In this document: piece after piece, positions 16,447-24,095 of the stretch
Layout of the letters: every line of letters begins with the position of its first letter
Numbering within the stretch: position 1 is the first letter of the stretch
Origin: Gemmatimonadota bacterium
Lineage (GTDB): Bacteria > Gemmatimonadota > Gemmatimonadetes > Longimicrobiales > Gaopeijiaceae
DNA: 31,727 nucleotides
Assembly: GCA_021295835.1 (NCBI GenBank)
Contig: JAGWBP010000031.1
Location: 1-31,727 of the forward strand
Direction: 5' to 3'
Notes under the pieces: generated by a model
Databases searched by the model: none
Told to the model about the DNA's origin: nothing
Seen by the model: the letters and a program-made list of their open reading frames with translations, nothing else
Made by a program: the position numbers and the translations under genes

Positions 16447-17490
16447 CTACTCTTCGGGTCCGACGGGCACCGGCTCGTCGACGTAGAAGAGCCGCCCGTC
16501 GTCCCCGCGCTTCACCTTCATCCCAAGCCTCAGGCCGTGCCCGGCCAGGAATTCGTGGACCTCATTGACTGACTTCTTGCCGAGGTTGTTGATCATGAGC
16601 ACCTCTGCCTCTTCCAGCACGACTAGGTCCCCAAGCGTGTGGATCGACTCCTTATGGAGCGAATTGCGCGAGCGCACACTGAGCTCGGCGACCTCCTCGA
16701 TCGGCTTGTTCATCAGCGTCAGCGTCGCCTCGGGCACTGGGGTCCGCGACTGGCCGCCCTGCTCCGGCGGACCACCGTCGGCGAAGTAGTGCATGTACTT
16801 GAGGTGCAGCCGCACCAGCTCCGCAGCGTAGCGGACAGCGCTCTCGGGAGTTACCGACCCGTCGGTCTCGACCCGGATGGTTAGCCGGTCGAAGTCGGTG
16901 CGCTGTCCGACGCGGGTCTCTTCCACCCGGAAGTTGGCCCTCCGCACCGGGTTGTAGACCGCGTCGATCCTCACGAAGTCCACCGGTGCGCCAGGCGGCA
17001 GTGGCTGCTGCTCCGCTAGGACGAACCCCTGACCTTTGTTGACGTGGAGCTCCAGGTGAGTCTCCCGGTCGTCATCGAGCGTAAAGAGGTGGTGATCCGG
17101 GTTGTGGATCGTGACGGCCCCCGGAGCCCGGATCTTGTCAGCGGTCACAGGCCCCCGCTTCCTTGCGTGCAGCCCCAGGATCGCCTCGTCAACATCGTCG
17201 TCGAGCGACACTACCAGTGACTTCAGATTCTGGATGACCTGGTGCACATCCTCGACCACCGAAGGGATCGCCTGGTGCTCGTGCAACACCCCCTCGATCC
17301 GGAATCCCCGCACGGCGGCGCCCCGTAGCGATGCAAGCAGCACCCGGCGGACGGCGTTGCCGAGCGTGTGGCCATAGCCCCGCTCAAGCGGCTCGAGCAC
17401 GAAGTCGGCCGAGCGGCCATCTGCCGACTCCTCGGCAATCTCGACCCTTTCGGGGAGGACCAGGCCTGTCAGATCGATCTCCGGATTCAC
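16447..17490 (-). CDS. rpoA: RNA polymerase alpha subunit
   Basis: Assembly scaffold of RNA polymerase and contact point for upstream promoter DNA and activators. The 347 residues have the N-terminal dimerisation domain (FVLEPLERGYGHTLGNAVRR, then RGFRIEGVLHEHQAIPSVVE), a linker, and the C-terminal domain ELSVRSRNSLHKESIHTLGD with NLGKKSVNEVHEFL. The arginine of VRSRN corresponds to the DNA-contacting R265 of E. coli. A tail of some 20 residues after LGMKVKRG is slightly longer than usual. It lies 19 bases after rpsD. Confidence 0.98.
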   Translation of the reverse strand: MNPEIDLTGLVLPERVEIAEESADGRSADFVLEPLERGYGHTLGNAVRRVLLASLRGAAVRGFRIEGVLHEHQAIPSVVEDVHQVIQNLKSLVVSLDDDVDEAILGLHARKRGPVTADKIRAPGAVTIHNPDHHLFTLDDDRETHLELHVNKGQGFVLAEQQPLPPGAPVDFVRIDAVYNPVRRANFRVEETRVGQRTDFDRLTIRVETDGSVTPESAVRYAAELVRLHLKYMHYFADGGPPEQGGQSRTPVPEATLTLMNKPIEEVAELSVRSRNSLHKESIHTLGDLVVLEEAEVLMINNLGKKSVNEVHEFLAGHGLRLGMKVKRGDDGRLFYVDEPVPVGPEE

Positions 17491-17509
17491 CCTCGGTTTT
17501 CCCCCTGTA

Positions 17510-18145
17510 TCACTTGGAGTAGAGCTCGACGATCAGCTGTTCCTGGGCCGGGAGCGGTATGTCGCCGCGCATCGGCACCCTGAGGACCCGGCCGACCCTC
17601 TTCTTCTCGTCCAGAGCCAGCCAGTCTGGAAGGGGCGGCCGCAGCCGCGACTCGAGATTCGCGGCCACCAGCTCCAGATCCCGCGAGCGCTCCTGCAGAG
17701 CGACTTCGTCGCCCGCAGACAGCCGGTAGCTCGCGACATCGACGCGCGATCCGTTCACGAGCACGTGCCCATGCGATACCAGCTGCCTGGCCTGGCGGCG
17801 GCTGGAGGCAAGGCCCAGACGGAAGACCACGTTGTCGAGCCGGATCTCGAGAGCCACGACTAGGTTCCCACCGGTGACTCCCGCGCGGCTGGCCGCGTAC
17901 CCGAACAGATTGCGGAACTGCTTCTCCTGGAGCCCGTAGATGCGCTTCACCTTCTGCTTCTCACGCAGCTGGACCGCGTAGTCCGACTGCTTGCGCCTGC
18001 GAGCCCCGGCGGGGCCCTGGTGGCCGGGCGGATATTGGCGACGATCGAGGCCGCACTTGCCCGTCCCGCACTTGAATCCCTTGATGTACAGGTGCTGCCC
18101 CTCGCGGCGGCACAGCTTGGACGCAGGCCCGGTGTATCTGGCCAT
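17510..18145 (-). CDS. rpsD: Ribosomal protein S4 (uS4)
   Basis: Primary 16S rRNA-binding protein that starts small-subunit assembly. The 211 residues begin MARYTGPASKLCRREG; the frame is open further upstream but only this start fits the family, and its ATG shares one base with the rpsK stop. The S4 RNA-binding domain is seen in LDNVVFRLGLASSRRQARQL. Compared with the zinc-binding form (four cysteines near the N-terminus, as in Thermus), C12, C26 and C31 are present but the first is serine (S9). Confidence 0.97.
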   Translation of the reverse strand: MARYTGPASKLCRREGQHLYIKGFKCGTGKCGLDRRQYPPGHQGPAGARRRKQSDYAVQLREKQKVKRIYGLQEKQFRNLFGYAASRAGVTGGNLVVALEIRLDNVVFRLGLASSRRQARQLVSHGHVLVNGSRVDVASYRLSAGDEVALQERSRDLELVAANLESRLRPPLPDWLALDEKKRVGRVLRVPMRGDIPLPAQEQLIVELYSK

Positions 18146-18537
18146 CAGACCCGCCGCTTCTTGGGTGGCCTGCACCCATTGTGCGGCAGCGGGGTGACGT
18201 CGTGGATGGACTGCACCGTGAGGCCCGCAGCGGCGAGTGATTGTATCGCCGACTCGCGCCCCGATCCTGGCCCCTGAACGCGCACCACCAATCTGCGCAC
18301 CCCCATCGCCACGGCTTCCCGCCCGACCTGCTCGGCGGCCACCGTCGCGGCGAAGGGCGTCGACTTCTTCGAGCCCTTGAACCCGGCGGTACCAGCCGAG
18401 CCCCACAGCAGCACGTTGCCGGCCTCGTCGGCTATCGTGATCATGGTGTTGTTGAAGGTGGCCCTGATGTGGGCGACGGCGTCGGCCGCCACGACCTTCT
18501 TGGCCTTCCTTCTTCCGCTAGACTTGGGCGCTGCCAC
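18145..18537 (-). CDS. rpsK: Ribosomal protein S11 (uS11)
   Basis: Small-subunit platform protein contacting 16S rRNA near the E site and mRNA exit. The 130 residues contain HIRATFNNTMITIADEAGNV, GTAGFKGSKKSTPFAA and the C-terminal DVTPLPHNGCRPPKKRRV, all family signatures. Normal length. It overlaps rpsD by one base and lies 63 bases after rpsM. Confidence 0.98.
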   Translation of the reverse strand: MAAPKSSGRRKAKKVVAADAVAHIRATFNNTMITIADEAGNVLLWGSAGTAGFKGSKKSTPFAATVAAEQVGREAVAMGVRRLVVRVQGPGSGRESAIQSLAAAGLTVQSIHDVTPLPHNGCRPPKKRRV

Positions 18538-18600
18538 GGGGCATTCTCCGATTCTCGGTGGCTACGGCTGGTAGGGGCGGTGGCATTCTCTCGGGTCGAG

Positions 18601-18981
18601 CTACTTCTTCGGCGCCTTCTTCTTGCCCGCGATGGCGCGGCGCGGACCCTTCTTGGTGCGGGCGTTGGTGTGCGTCCTCTGGCCGCGCACCGGGAGGCCG
18701 CGACGGTGGCGAAGGCCCCGGTAGCAGCCGATGTCCATGAGGCGCTTGATGTTCATGGAGACCTCGGTTCGGAGAGTGCCCTCCACCCGGTAGCGCTGCT
18801 CGATCTCGCGGCGCAGGCGGCTCGCGTCCTCCTCGGTGAGCTCGTAGGTGCGAAGCTGCGGGCTGATCCCGGTCGCGGCAAGAAGCTGTCTGGAGGTCGA
18901 GCGCCCCACCCCGTAGATGTAGGTGAGCGCCACCTCGATGCGCTTGCTCCGCGGGAGGTCGATTCCGGCGATTCTGGCCAT
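18601..18981 (-). CDS. rpsM: Ribosomal protein S13 (uS13)
   Basis: Head protein of the small subunit that bridges to L5 and contacts P-site tRNA. The 126 residues start MARIAGIDLPRSKRIEVALT and include YIYGVGRSTS and the basic RHRRGLPVRGQRTHTNART. A strong ribosome site (AGGAGG) lies six bases before the ATG. The Lys-rich tail (AGKKKAPKK) is typical. Confidence 0.98.
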   Translation of the reverse strand: MARIAGIDLPRSKRIEVALTYIYGVGRSTSRQLLAATGISPQLRTYELTEEDASRLRREIEQRYRVEGTLRTEVSMNIKRLMDIGCYRGLRHRRGLPVRGQRTHTNARTKKGPRRAIAGKKKAPKK

Positions 18982-18999
18982 GGCGCCTCCTGTACTGCC

Positions 19000-19116
19000 C
19001 TATCCCTGCCGCTGCTTGTGGCGGGGATTGCGGCTGCAGATGATCCGCACCACTCCCCGGCGGCGCACCACGCGGCAGTACTCGCACATGCGCTTCACGC
19101 TCGTTCGCACCTTCAC
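19000..19116 (-). CDS. rpmJ: Ribosomal protein L36 (bL36)
   Basis: A 38-residue zinc-binding protein of the large subunit, starting with GTG at 19116 (MKVRTSVKRMCEYC) and ending NPRHKQRQG. The zinc ligands C11, C14, C27 and H33 are all present, so this is the zinc-containing form. The length equals that of E. coli L36. It sits directly upstream of rpsM as in most bacteria. The usual upstream partner infA is not present. Confidence 0.96.
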   Translation of the reverse strand: MKVRTSVKRMCEYCRVVRRRGVVRIICSRNPRHKQRQG

Positions 19117-19302
19117 GCTCTATACTCGTCCCTCTGGCTGAGACCGACCGTTGCCGCCGCCGGACGCTCGCACACCACCCCGGCGAAGAATGCGACACAG
19201 CCGTTAAGCGTAGCACCACCGCAGACGAAAGGGAAGGGGGCGAGCGAGGAGGCGCCTACTTCCAGGTCGCCGACCGGGCCTACGGCTTCGTCAACCGGAC
19301 GC
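19117..19302 (-). promoter_or_regulatory. Gap where infA usually lies; possible promoter
   Basis: These 186 bases between map and rpmJ code for nothing I recognise, and no initiation factor IF-1 frame is present on either strand. A possible minus-strand promoter is TTCCCT (19230-19235) and TACGCT (19207-19212), 17 bases apart. It would give rpmJ-rpsM-rpsK-rpsD-rpoA-rplQ their own start with a leader of about 85 bases. The -35 match is poor, so this is a weak call. Confidence 0.3.
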
Positions 19303-20136
19303 TCAGTCCCGGGTCGGCAAAGACTCTCTATCCTGCCTCTTCGCATCGCCCCAAATGGCACCACCGGTCAGCACGAGCGGCCCCTCCGCGGTGACCGCTA
19401 CGGTGTGCTCGAAGTGGGCCGAGAGCGAGCGGTCGGCGGTCACCACCGTCCAGTCGTCGCTCAGCGTGCGGATCTCGTGGGTGCCAGTGCCGAGCATCGG
19501 CTCGATGGCCAGAACCATGCCCACCTCAAGGCGCACACCTTCGCCCCGTTCGCCCAGGTTGGGCACCTGCGGTTCCTCGTGAATTGACCGGCCGATCCCG
19601 TGGCCCACAAGATCCCGGAAGATCGCGTGGCCGGTCGGGCGCACCCACTCAACAACCGCCGCGCCGATATCGCCCACATGCCCGCCCGGCATGGCTGCGG
19701 CCACCGCTGCGCCGAGTGCGCCGTACGTGGCCTTCATCAGGAGGGCTGCCTCCCTGCCGACTTCGCCGACGGGGAAGGTGTAGGCCGAATCCGCGCACCA
19801 GCTACGCCGCCTCACGCCGATGTCGATGGTGACGATCTCGCCCTCGCGGAGCATTCGCTCGGAGGGTATTCCGTGCACGACCTCCTCGTCCACGCTGACG
19901 CAGGCGCTCGCCGGGAAGCCGTATAGCCCCTTGAAGGCGGGAACGGCGCCCCGGTGCGAGCGTACGAAGTCGTCCACAAAGCGGTCGAGCTCGGCGGTGG
20001 AGGCCCCAGGCCTGACCAGTGGCTCGATCTCGGCGAAGAGCGAGGAGATGATCGCCCCAGCGCGGGCCATGTCGCCGATCTCGGCCGGTGACTTTCTGTG
20101 GACTCTCGTCCTCTTGCTCCTGGCGAGGGGGGTCAC
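19303..20136 (-). CDS. map: Methionine aminopeptidase, type I
   Basis: Removes the N-terminal methionine from new proteins. The pita-bread fold metal ligands are all visible: D105 (VTIDIG), D116 (CADSAYTF), H179 (GHGIGRSIHEEP), E212 (AIEPM) and E243 (FEHTVAVT). With the GTG at 20136 the protein has 277 residues, including an N-terminal extension of about 10 basic residues (MTPLARSKRTRVHRK) beyond the usual start. The region just upstream is a transposase remnant on the other strand, so the native upstream signals may have been replaced. The C-terminal tail is also slightly long. Confidence 0.95.
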   Translation of the reverse strand: MTPLARSKRTRVHRKSPAEIGDMARAGAIISSLFAEIEPLVRPGASTAELDRFVDDFVRSHRGAVPAFKGLYGFPASACVSVDEEVVHGIPSERMLREGEIVTIDIGVRRRSWCADSAYTFPVGEVGREAALLMKATYGALGAAVAAAMPGGHVGDIGAAVVEWVRPTGHAIFRDLVGHGIGRSIHEEPQVPNLGERGEGVRLEVGMVLAIEPMLGTGTHEIRTLSDDWTVVTADRSLSAHFEHTVAVTAEGPLVLTGGAIWGDAKRQDRESLPTRD

Positions 20137-20160
20137 TGCAGGCGTCCCGGTGGCACCAGC

Positions 20161-20466
20161 GTTACATCGATCCCCGGCACCTCCACCGTCACCGCTTCCG
20201 GGCTGCTCGTGTGGCTGCCCGAACTCGGACCATGACCGGACCCCGGGCCGCCAGCCTCGCCGGGCTGGCTCCGGTTACCCGCGAGTCGGGCACCTGGAGG
20301 GGCCGCAGCTTCATCCGGGAGGCAGGGGCAGTGGAGGTGGACGCTGTACATGCCCGCAGTGGCCGCCATCCGCTGCAATCCCGACCTGAAGCGGCGGTAC
20401 GAGCGGATGCGCGCCGCCGGCAAGCCGGCGGTCGAACACCCACCCTTGACAACATGGATGCTGCTA
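20161..20466 (+). pseudogene. Remnant of an IS110/IS116-type transposase
   Basis: On the plus strand, opposite to all neighbours, pieces of the C-terminal domain of IS110-family (Transposase_20) proteins follow one another in order: VTSIPGTSTVTASGLLVWLP with ELG, then in a second frame AASLAGLAPVTRESGTWRGR with SFIR, then back in the first frame LYMPAVAAIRCNPDLKRRYE and RMRAAGKPA. At least two frame changes (near 20230 and 20310-20335), and loss of the segment that normally follows GKPA, show it is dead. It lies between adk and map, where about 320 bases hold nothing else. Its last bases overlap the adk stop codon and form one copy of a 22-base repeat. No N-terminal catalytic half and no intact ends are seen. 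Confidence 0.85.
20445..20466 (+). repeat. 22-base repeat, copy 2
   Basis: Same sequence as 80-101 with one mismatch. It lies exactly at the 3' edge of the transposase remnant and includes the adk stop codon (20464-20466, minus strand). This suggests it is the conserved end of an insertion element family. Confidence 0.6.
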
Positions 20467-21150
20467 GGCCGCCGCAGTGCGCAGCGCCGCGTACACATCG
20501 TGTATCCCGCCCTGGCCGTTGACCCTCCGGAGCACGCCCCGCTCCTCGTAGAGACCGACGAGCGGCACCGTGTCTCTGCGGTAGACGGCCAGACGCTTCC
20601 TGACCGTCTCGGGGCGGTCGTCGGCCCGGTGGATGAGCGGCTCGCCGGTGTCGTCGCAGAACCCCTCCCGCACCGGGGGATCGAAGTGCACGTTGTAGAC
20701 GCGCCCGCCAGGAGAGGAGCGACGCCCCGAGATGCGCTTCACGATCACCTCCTCGGGGGCCTCGAGCAGGCAGACCCGGTCGACTGCTCGCCCCGCCTTC
20801 GCGAGGGTGTCGTCCAGCGCCTCGGCCTGGGCAACCGTGCGGGGAAAGCCGTCCAGCACGACGCTGCGGCCGGGAGCGGAAGTGGCGAGCGTCTCGCCCA
20901 CGAGGCCGACAATCACCCCGTCGGGTACGAGCTCCCCCGCCTCCATGTAGCTCCGCGCCTCCTTGCCCAGGGCGGTGCCACGCTCGAGCGCCGTGCGCAG
21001 GAGGTCGCCGGTCGAGAGGTGGTCCCAGTCGCCCTCGCGCGCCAGACGGACACCCTGCGTCCCCTTCCCGACGCCCGGGGGGCCGAGCAGCACGACCACC
21101 CGGCCCGCACCAACGCTGTTCCGCATACTGGGCCGACCGCTTGCCGTCAC
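20464..21150 (-). CDS. adk: Adenylate kinase
   Basis: Interconverts ATP + AMP and two ADP. The P-loop GPPGVGKGT lies at residues 23-31, followed by the AMP-binding part (HLSTGDLLR) and VVLDGFPRTVAQAEALD. The LID (GRRSSPGGRVYNVHFDPP, then GFCDDTGEPL) keeps only one of the four cysteines of zinc-type LIDs, so it probably binds no zinc. The GTG at 21150 has AGGT just upstream and gives 228 residues; an ATG eight codons later (21126) is an alternative. It follows secY by six bases. The last few codons abut the transposase scar and may have been changed by it. Confidence 0.96.
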   Translation of the reverse strand: MTASGRPSMRNSVGAGRVVVLLGPPGVGKGTQGVRLAREGDWDHLSTGDLLRTALERGTALGKEARSYMEAGELVPDGVIVGLVGETLATSAPGRSVVLDGFPRTVAQAEALDDTLAKAGRAVDRVCLLEAPEEVIVKRISGRRSSPGGRVYNVHFDPPVREGFCDDTGEPLIHRADDRPETVRKRLAVYRRDTVPLVGLYEERGVLRRVNGQGGIHDVYAALRTAAA

Positions 21151-21168
21151 ATGTACCTACATGTACCT
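21149..21168. repeat. 10-base tandem duplication at the secY-adk junction
   Basis: ACATGTACCT occurs twice in a row (21149-21158, 21159-21168). Read on the minus strand, the units give the last codons and stop of secY and then the AGGT and start codon region of adk. It may have arisen by slippage and sets the spacing between the two genes. Confidence 0.7.
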
Positions 21169-22470
21169 GCCGCGACCGCGCATCTTCACCCGCCCCTTCT
21201 TCATGAAGCCGTCGTAGCGACGCAGCAGAAGGTCCTGTTGCGCCTGTTGCACGGTGTCGAGCCCGACACCCACCACGATCAGGAGGCTGGTGCCGCCGAA
21301 GAGAAAGGTCTGGATGTCGAAGATGTCGAAGATCCAGAAGGGCAGCAGCGCGATCAGCGCCAGATAGATCGAACCCGGGAGGGTGACGCGCGTCAGGATG
21401 CGGTCGATGTACTGGGCCGTGCGCGTCCCGGGCTTCACGCCGGGGATGAAGGCGCCCTGCTTCTTCAGATTCTGGGCGAGGTCGGCCGGATTGAAGATGA
21501 TCGCCGTGTAGAAGTAGGCGAAGAAGATGATGAGGGCGGCGTAGGCGATCGAGTACGCCAAGCTCCCCGGCTGGAAGATCGCCGCCAGATCCTGGAAGAG
21601 GCCGACGGAGCTGAAGGCCGCGATCGTGCCCGGCACCACTATGAAGGACTGGGCGAAGATGATTGGCATGACGCCGGCCGAGTTGACCTTGAGGGGAATG
21701 AAGCTCTTCTGGCCCTCCCGGATGCGCCCGCGGCCGACAACCTTGCGCGGGATCTGAATAGGAATCTTGCGGGCCGCCATCGTCATGGCGACGACGCCGG
21801 CGGTGATCCCGACCACGACCGCGAGGAGCGCCACGACCTCGAAGAGCCCGATCTGGCCACCGCTCAACGACTCCCAGGTGCGGCCAACCGCTGCGGGGAA
21901 GCCCTGGATGATCGAGAAGAAGATCATGAGCGACATCCCGTTGCCCAGCCCCCGCTCTGTGATCTGCTCGCCCATCCACATGATGAAGACCCCACCGACC
22001 GTGAGCACCACCACTGTCGTGGAGACGAACCCAAGCCCCGGATTCGTCACCGCGCCCGGCAGATTCAGCAGGAAGGAGGCGTACGCGTACGACTGCACGA
22101 GGCAGAGGAGCACCGTCGTATAGCGGGTCCACTGGGTGAGCTTCTTGCGGCCCTCCTCGCCCTCCTTCTGCAGCTTCTCGACCGTCGGGAAGACGGCGGC
22201 GAGGAGCTGGAACATGATGCTCGCGGAGATGTACGGCATGATCCCGAGGGCGAAGATCGTCGCGCGAGAGAGCCCGCCCCCCACGAACATGTCGTAGATG
22301 CCCAGGAAGGTTTGGTCCATCTGGCCGGTGAAGGCCTGGAGCGCGCCCACATTGATGCCGGGGACCGTGATGTGCGACCCAAGGCGGTAGATGAGCATCA
22401 TTAGGAGCGTGAAGAGGATCTTCCTCTTCAGCTCGGGAACCCTGAGCAAGGTCGGGATTGGATTGGCCAC
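21157..22470 (-). CDS. secY: Preprotein translocase channel SecY
   Basis: Central channel of the Sec translocon, with about ten membrane helices over 437 residues. The family features are visible: the cytoplasmic N-terminus (PTLLRVPELKRKILFTLLMM), the plug region (FLGIYDMFVGGGLSRATIFA), the loop GEQITERGLGNGMSLMIFF, and the SecA-binding cytoplasmic loops with IPIQIPRKVVGR and PGVKPGTRTAQYID. The C-terminus KMRGRGRYM is basic. It sits 21 bases after rplO, as usual in the spc operon, and its motor SecA lies 12 kb downstream on the same strand. Confidence 0.98.
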   Translation of the reverse strand: MANPIPTLLRVPELKRKILFTLLMMLIYRLGSHITVPGINVGALQAFTGQMDQTFLGIYDMFVGGGLSRATIFALGIMPYISASIMFQLLAAVFPTVEKLQKEGEEGRKKLTQWTRYTTVLLCLVQSYAYASFLLNLPGAVTNPGLGFVSTTVVVLTVGGVFIMWMGEQITERGLGNGMSLMIFFSIIQGFPAAVGRTWESLSGGQIGLFEVVALLAVVVGITAGVVAMTMAARKIPIQIPRKVVGRGRIREGQKSFIPLKVNSAGVMPIIFAQSFIVVPGTIAAFSSVGLFQDLAAIFQPGSLAYSIAYAALIIFFAYFYTAIIFNPADLAQNLKKQGAFIPGVKPGTRTAQYIDRILTRVTLPGSIYLALIALLPFWIFDIFDIQTFLFGGTSLLIVVGVGLDTVQQAQQDLLLRRYDGFMKKGRVKMRGRGRYM

Positions 22471-22491
22471 GGCCGCCGTAACTCCCCGCTG

Positions 22492-22974
22492 CTAGCTGTC
22501 GCCGTCCGGGCCCACCGCCTCGGCGGGGGCGGAGCTACGATCGAGGAGTGTTACGGAGCCCCCTGCGGCCTCGATCTTGCGGCGCGCCGATGCGGAGGCC
22601 GCGTGTACCGAGCAGCTGAGCGCAGCCTCGACCTCCCCGTCGCCCAGGATCTTGACCGGACGCCGCAGCGATCGGATCAGGCCGACGGCTCTGAGCGTCT
22701 TCGGCGTCACCTCGGCACCAGCCAGCTCGAGATCGGCCACATTGACCACCTGGTACTCGACCCGGTTGCGGTTCTTGAAGCCACGCTTCGGAATTCGGCG
22801 CTGCAGCGGCATCTGCCCGCCCTCGAACCAAGCCGGGATGCTGCCGCCGGAACGGGACTTCTGGCCCTTGTGGCCTCGTCCTGACGTCTTGCCCTTCCCC
22901 GACCCCGGGCCCCTGCCCACACGCTTGCGCGCGCGGCGGGGGGTGGGGCTGGGGAGGTTGTGGAGCTCGATCAT
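22492..22974 (-). CDS. rplO: Ribosomal protein L15 (uL15)
   Basis: Large-subunit protein reaching from the exit tunnel into 23S rRNA. The 160 residues open with the flexible basic arm: ARKRVGRGPGSGKGKTSGRG, then HKGQKSRSGG. The globular part (YQVVNVADLELAG through KIEAAGGSVTLLD) is complete. A short acidic tail (AEAVGPDGDS) is slightly longer than usual. It starts five bases after the rpmD stop. Confidence 0.97.
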   Translation of the reverse strand: MIELHNLPSPTPRRARKRVGRGPGSGKGKTSGRGHKGQKSRSGGSIPAWFEGGQMPLQRRIPKRGFKNRNRVEYQVVNVADLELAGAEVTPKTLRAVGLIRSLRRPVKILGDGEVEAALSCSVHAASASARRKIEAAGGSVTLLDRSSAPAEAVGPDGDS

Positions 22975-22979
22975 CGGTA

Positions 22980-23180
22980 TCAGTCCTCCGCCCCCTCGGG
23001 GAGCTCGGTTACCTCGACCAGATAGTCTACCTTGGCTATCATGCCGCGGATGGCGGGCGAGTCGTTGTGGACGACGGCATGCTGGTGGCGTCTGATCCCG
23101 AGCGCCCTCAGCGTGCGTCGCTGGGACTTGAGCCGCTTCAAGCCGCTTCGGACCTGGGTGATCCTGATCTGCCTAGCCAC
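22980..23180 (-). CDS. rpmD: Ribosomal protein L30 (uL30)
   Basis: Small large-subunit protein of 66 residues: MARQIRITQVRSGLKRLKSQ, then RRTLRALGIRRHQHAVVHND. This matches the bacterial short form. The start overlaps the end of rpsE by eight bases, so translation is probably coupled. Confidence 0.96.
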   Translation of the reverse strand: MARQIRITQVRSGLKRLKSQRRTLRALGIRRHQHAVVHNDSPAIRGMIAKVDYLVEVTELPEGAED

Positions 23181-23697
23181 GCTTGCCCACCCACAGCTCT
23201 TCGACCGCGATGCCGCGCTCGATTGCCACCTCGTACGCCGTCACCAGCTCTTCGAGGCCATGCATCGTGGCCCGCACGACGTTGACCGGATTGTTGCTGC
23301 CGAGGCTCTTCGTCAGGATGTCGGTTATCCCGGCCGCCTCGACCACGGCCCTCACCTGGCCACTCGCGATGACGCCCGTACCGGGGGCCGCAGGCCGCAT
23401 CAGTACACGCCCGGCACCCCACCGTCCGGTAATCTCGTGCGGGATCGTGCCACGCACGATCGGCACCTCGACCATGTCGCGTCTCGCCCGCTCGAAGGCC
23501 TTGCGAATCGCCTCGGCGACCTCGTTGGCCTTAGCTAGCGCGATGCCGACCCGGCCCGACTGGTTGCCCACCGCCGCCAGCGCCGTGAAGGAGAAGCGCC
23601 GTCCACCCTTGACCACCTTCGCGACGCGGTTGATGTGGATCAGGTTCTCGACCTGCTCGATGCCCTCTGGCGGGCCCCTTCTGTTCCTAGCGGCCAT
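23173..23697 (-). CDS. rpsE: Ribosomal protein S5 (uS5)
   Basis: Small-subunit protein at the mRNA entry site, important for accuracy. The 174 residues start MAARNRRGPPEGIEQVENLI. The N-terminal double-stranded-RNA-binding fold shows VVKGGRRFSFTALAAVGN, and the C-terminal part ends NVVRATMHGLEEL. The frame is open much further upstream, but that part overlaps rplR, and the ATG used here shares an ATGA with the rplR stop. Confidence 0.98.
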   Translation of the reverse strand: MAARNRRGPPEGIEQVENLIHINRVAKVVKGGRRFSFTALAAVGNQSGRVGIALAKANEVAEAIRKAFERARRDMVEVPIVRGTIPHEITGRWGAGRVLMRPAAPGTGVIASGQVRAVVEAAGITDILTKSLGSNNPVNVVRATMHGLEELVTAYEVAIERGIAVEELWVGKRG

Positions 23698-24095
23698 CAG
23701 AAGACTAGCCCTCCCGCCCTCGCACCCTCTGCGAACGCCCTCACGCGACCGTGGTAGCGATACCCGCCCCGATCGAAGACGACGGCCTCTATCCCCTGCT
23801 CCCGAGCCCGGGCTGCCAGCAGGCTCCCGAGCGCTCTGGCCACAGCGACCTTCCGACCCCCGTCGTCGGCGGCGGCAGCGCCCTCCCTCAGCTCCGGCGC
23901 CAGCGTCGAGAGGCCAACCAGGGTGCGGTGGGAGTCGTCGTCCACCACCTGGCCCTCGAGGTTGCGGAGCGATCGGAAGACCACCAGGCGCGGCCGATCG
24001 GCCGTCCCGCGGACCTTCCTGCGAATGCGCACATGACGCCGCCACCGCTGGAGGCGGCGGCTCTTCCTCAGCTTGCTCGGATTTATCCTCGTCAT
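23697..24095 (-). CDS. rplR: Ribosomal protein L18 (uL18)
   Basis: Binds 5S rRNA in the central protuberance. The 132 residues have a basic N-terminus (LRKSRRLQRWRRHVRIRRKV), the RNA-binding RPRLVVFRSLRNLEGQVVDD and the C-terminal FDRGGYRYHGRVRAFAEGAR. Somewhat longer than the usual 118, through a variable middle part (LREGAAAADDGGRK). It overlaps both neighbours in ATGA junctions. Confidence 0.97.
   Translation of the reverse strand: MTRINPSKLRKSRRLQRWRRHVRIRRKVRGTADRPRLVVFRSLRNLEGQVVDDDSHRTLVGLSTLAPELREGAAAADDGGRKVAVARALGSLLAARAREQGIEAVVFDRGGYRYHGRVRAFAEGARAGGLVF

Noticed and set aside
20189..22132. Long minus-strand open frame of 647 codons
   Set aside because: It lies across secY and adk in another frame, has low-complexity Arg/Gly/Ala/Pro composition and no family motif; an antisense or out-of-frame shadow of high-GC genes.
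20350..22404. Long plus-strand open frame of 684 codons opposite secY and adk
   Set aside because: Only its first 35 codons (the transposase piece) have a recognisable match; the rest mirrors secY and adk.
23698..24045. Upstream extension of the rpsE open frame
   Set aside because: It overlaps rplR completely and has no likeness to S5; the ATG at 23697 fits the family and the ATGA junction.
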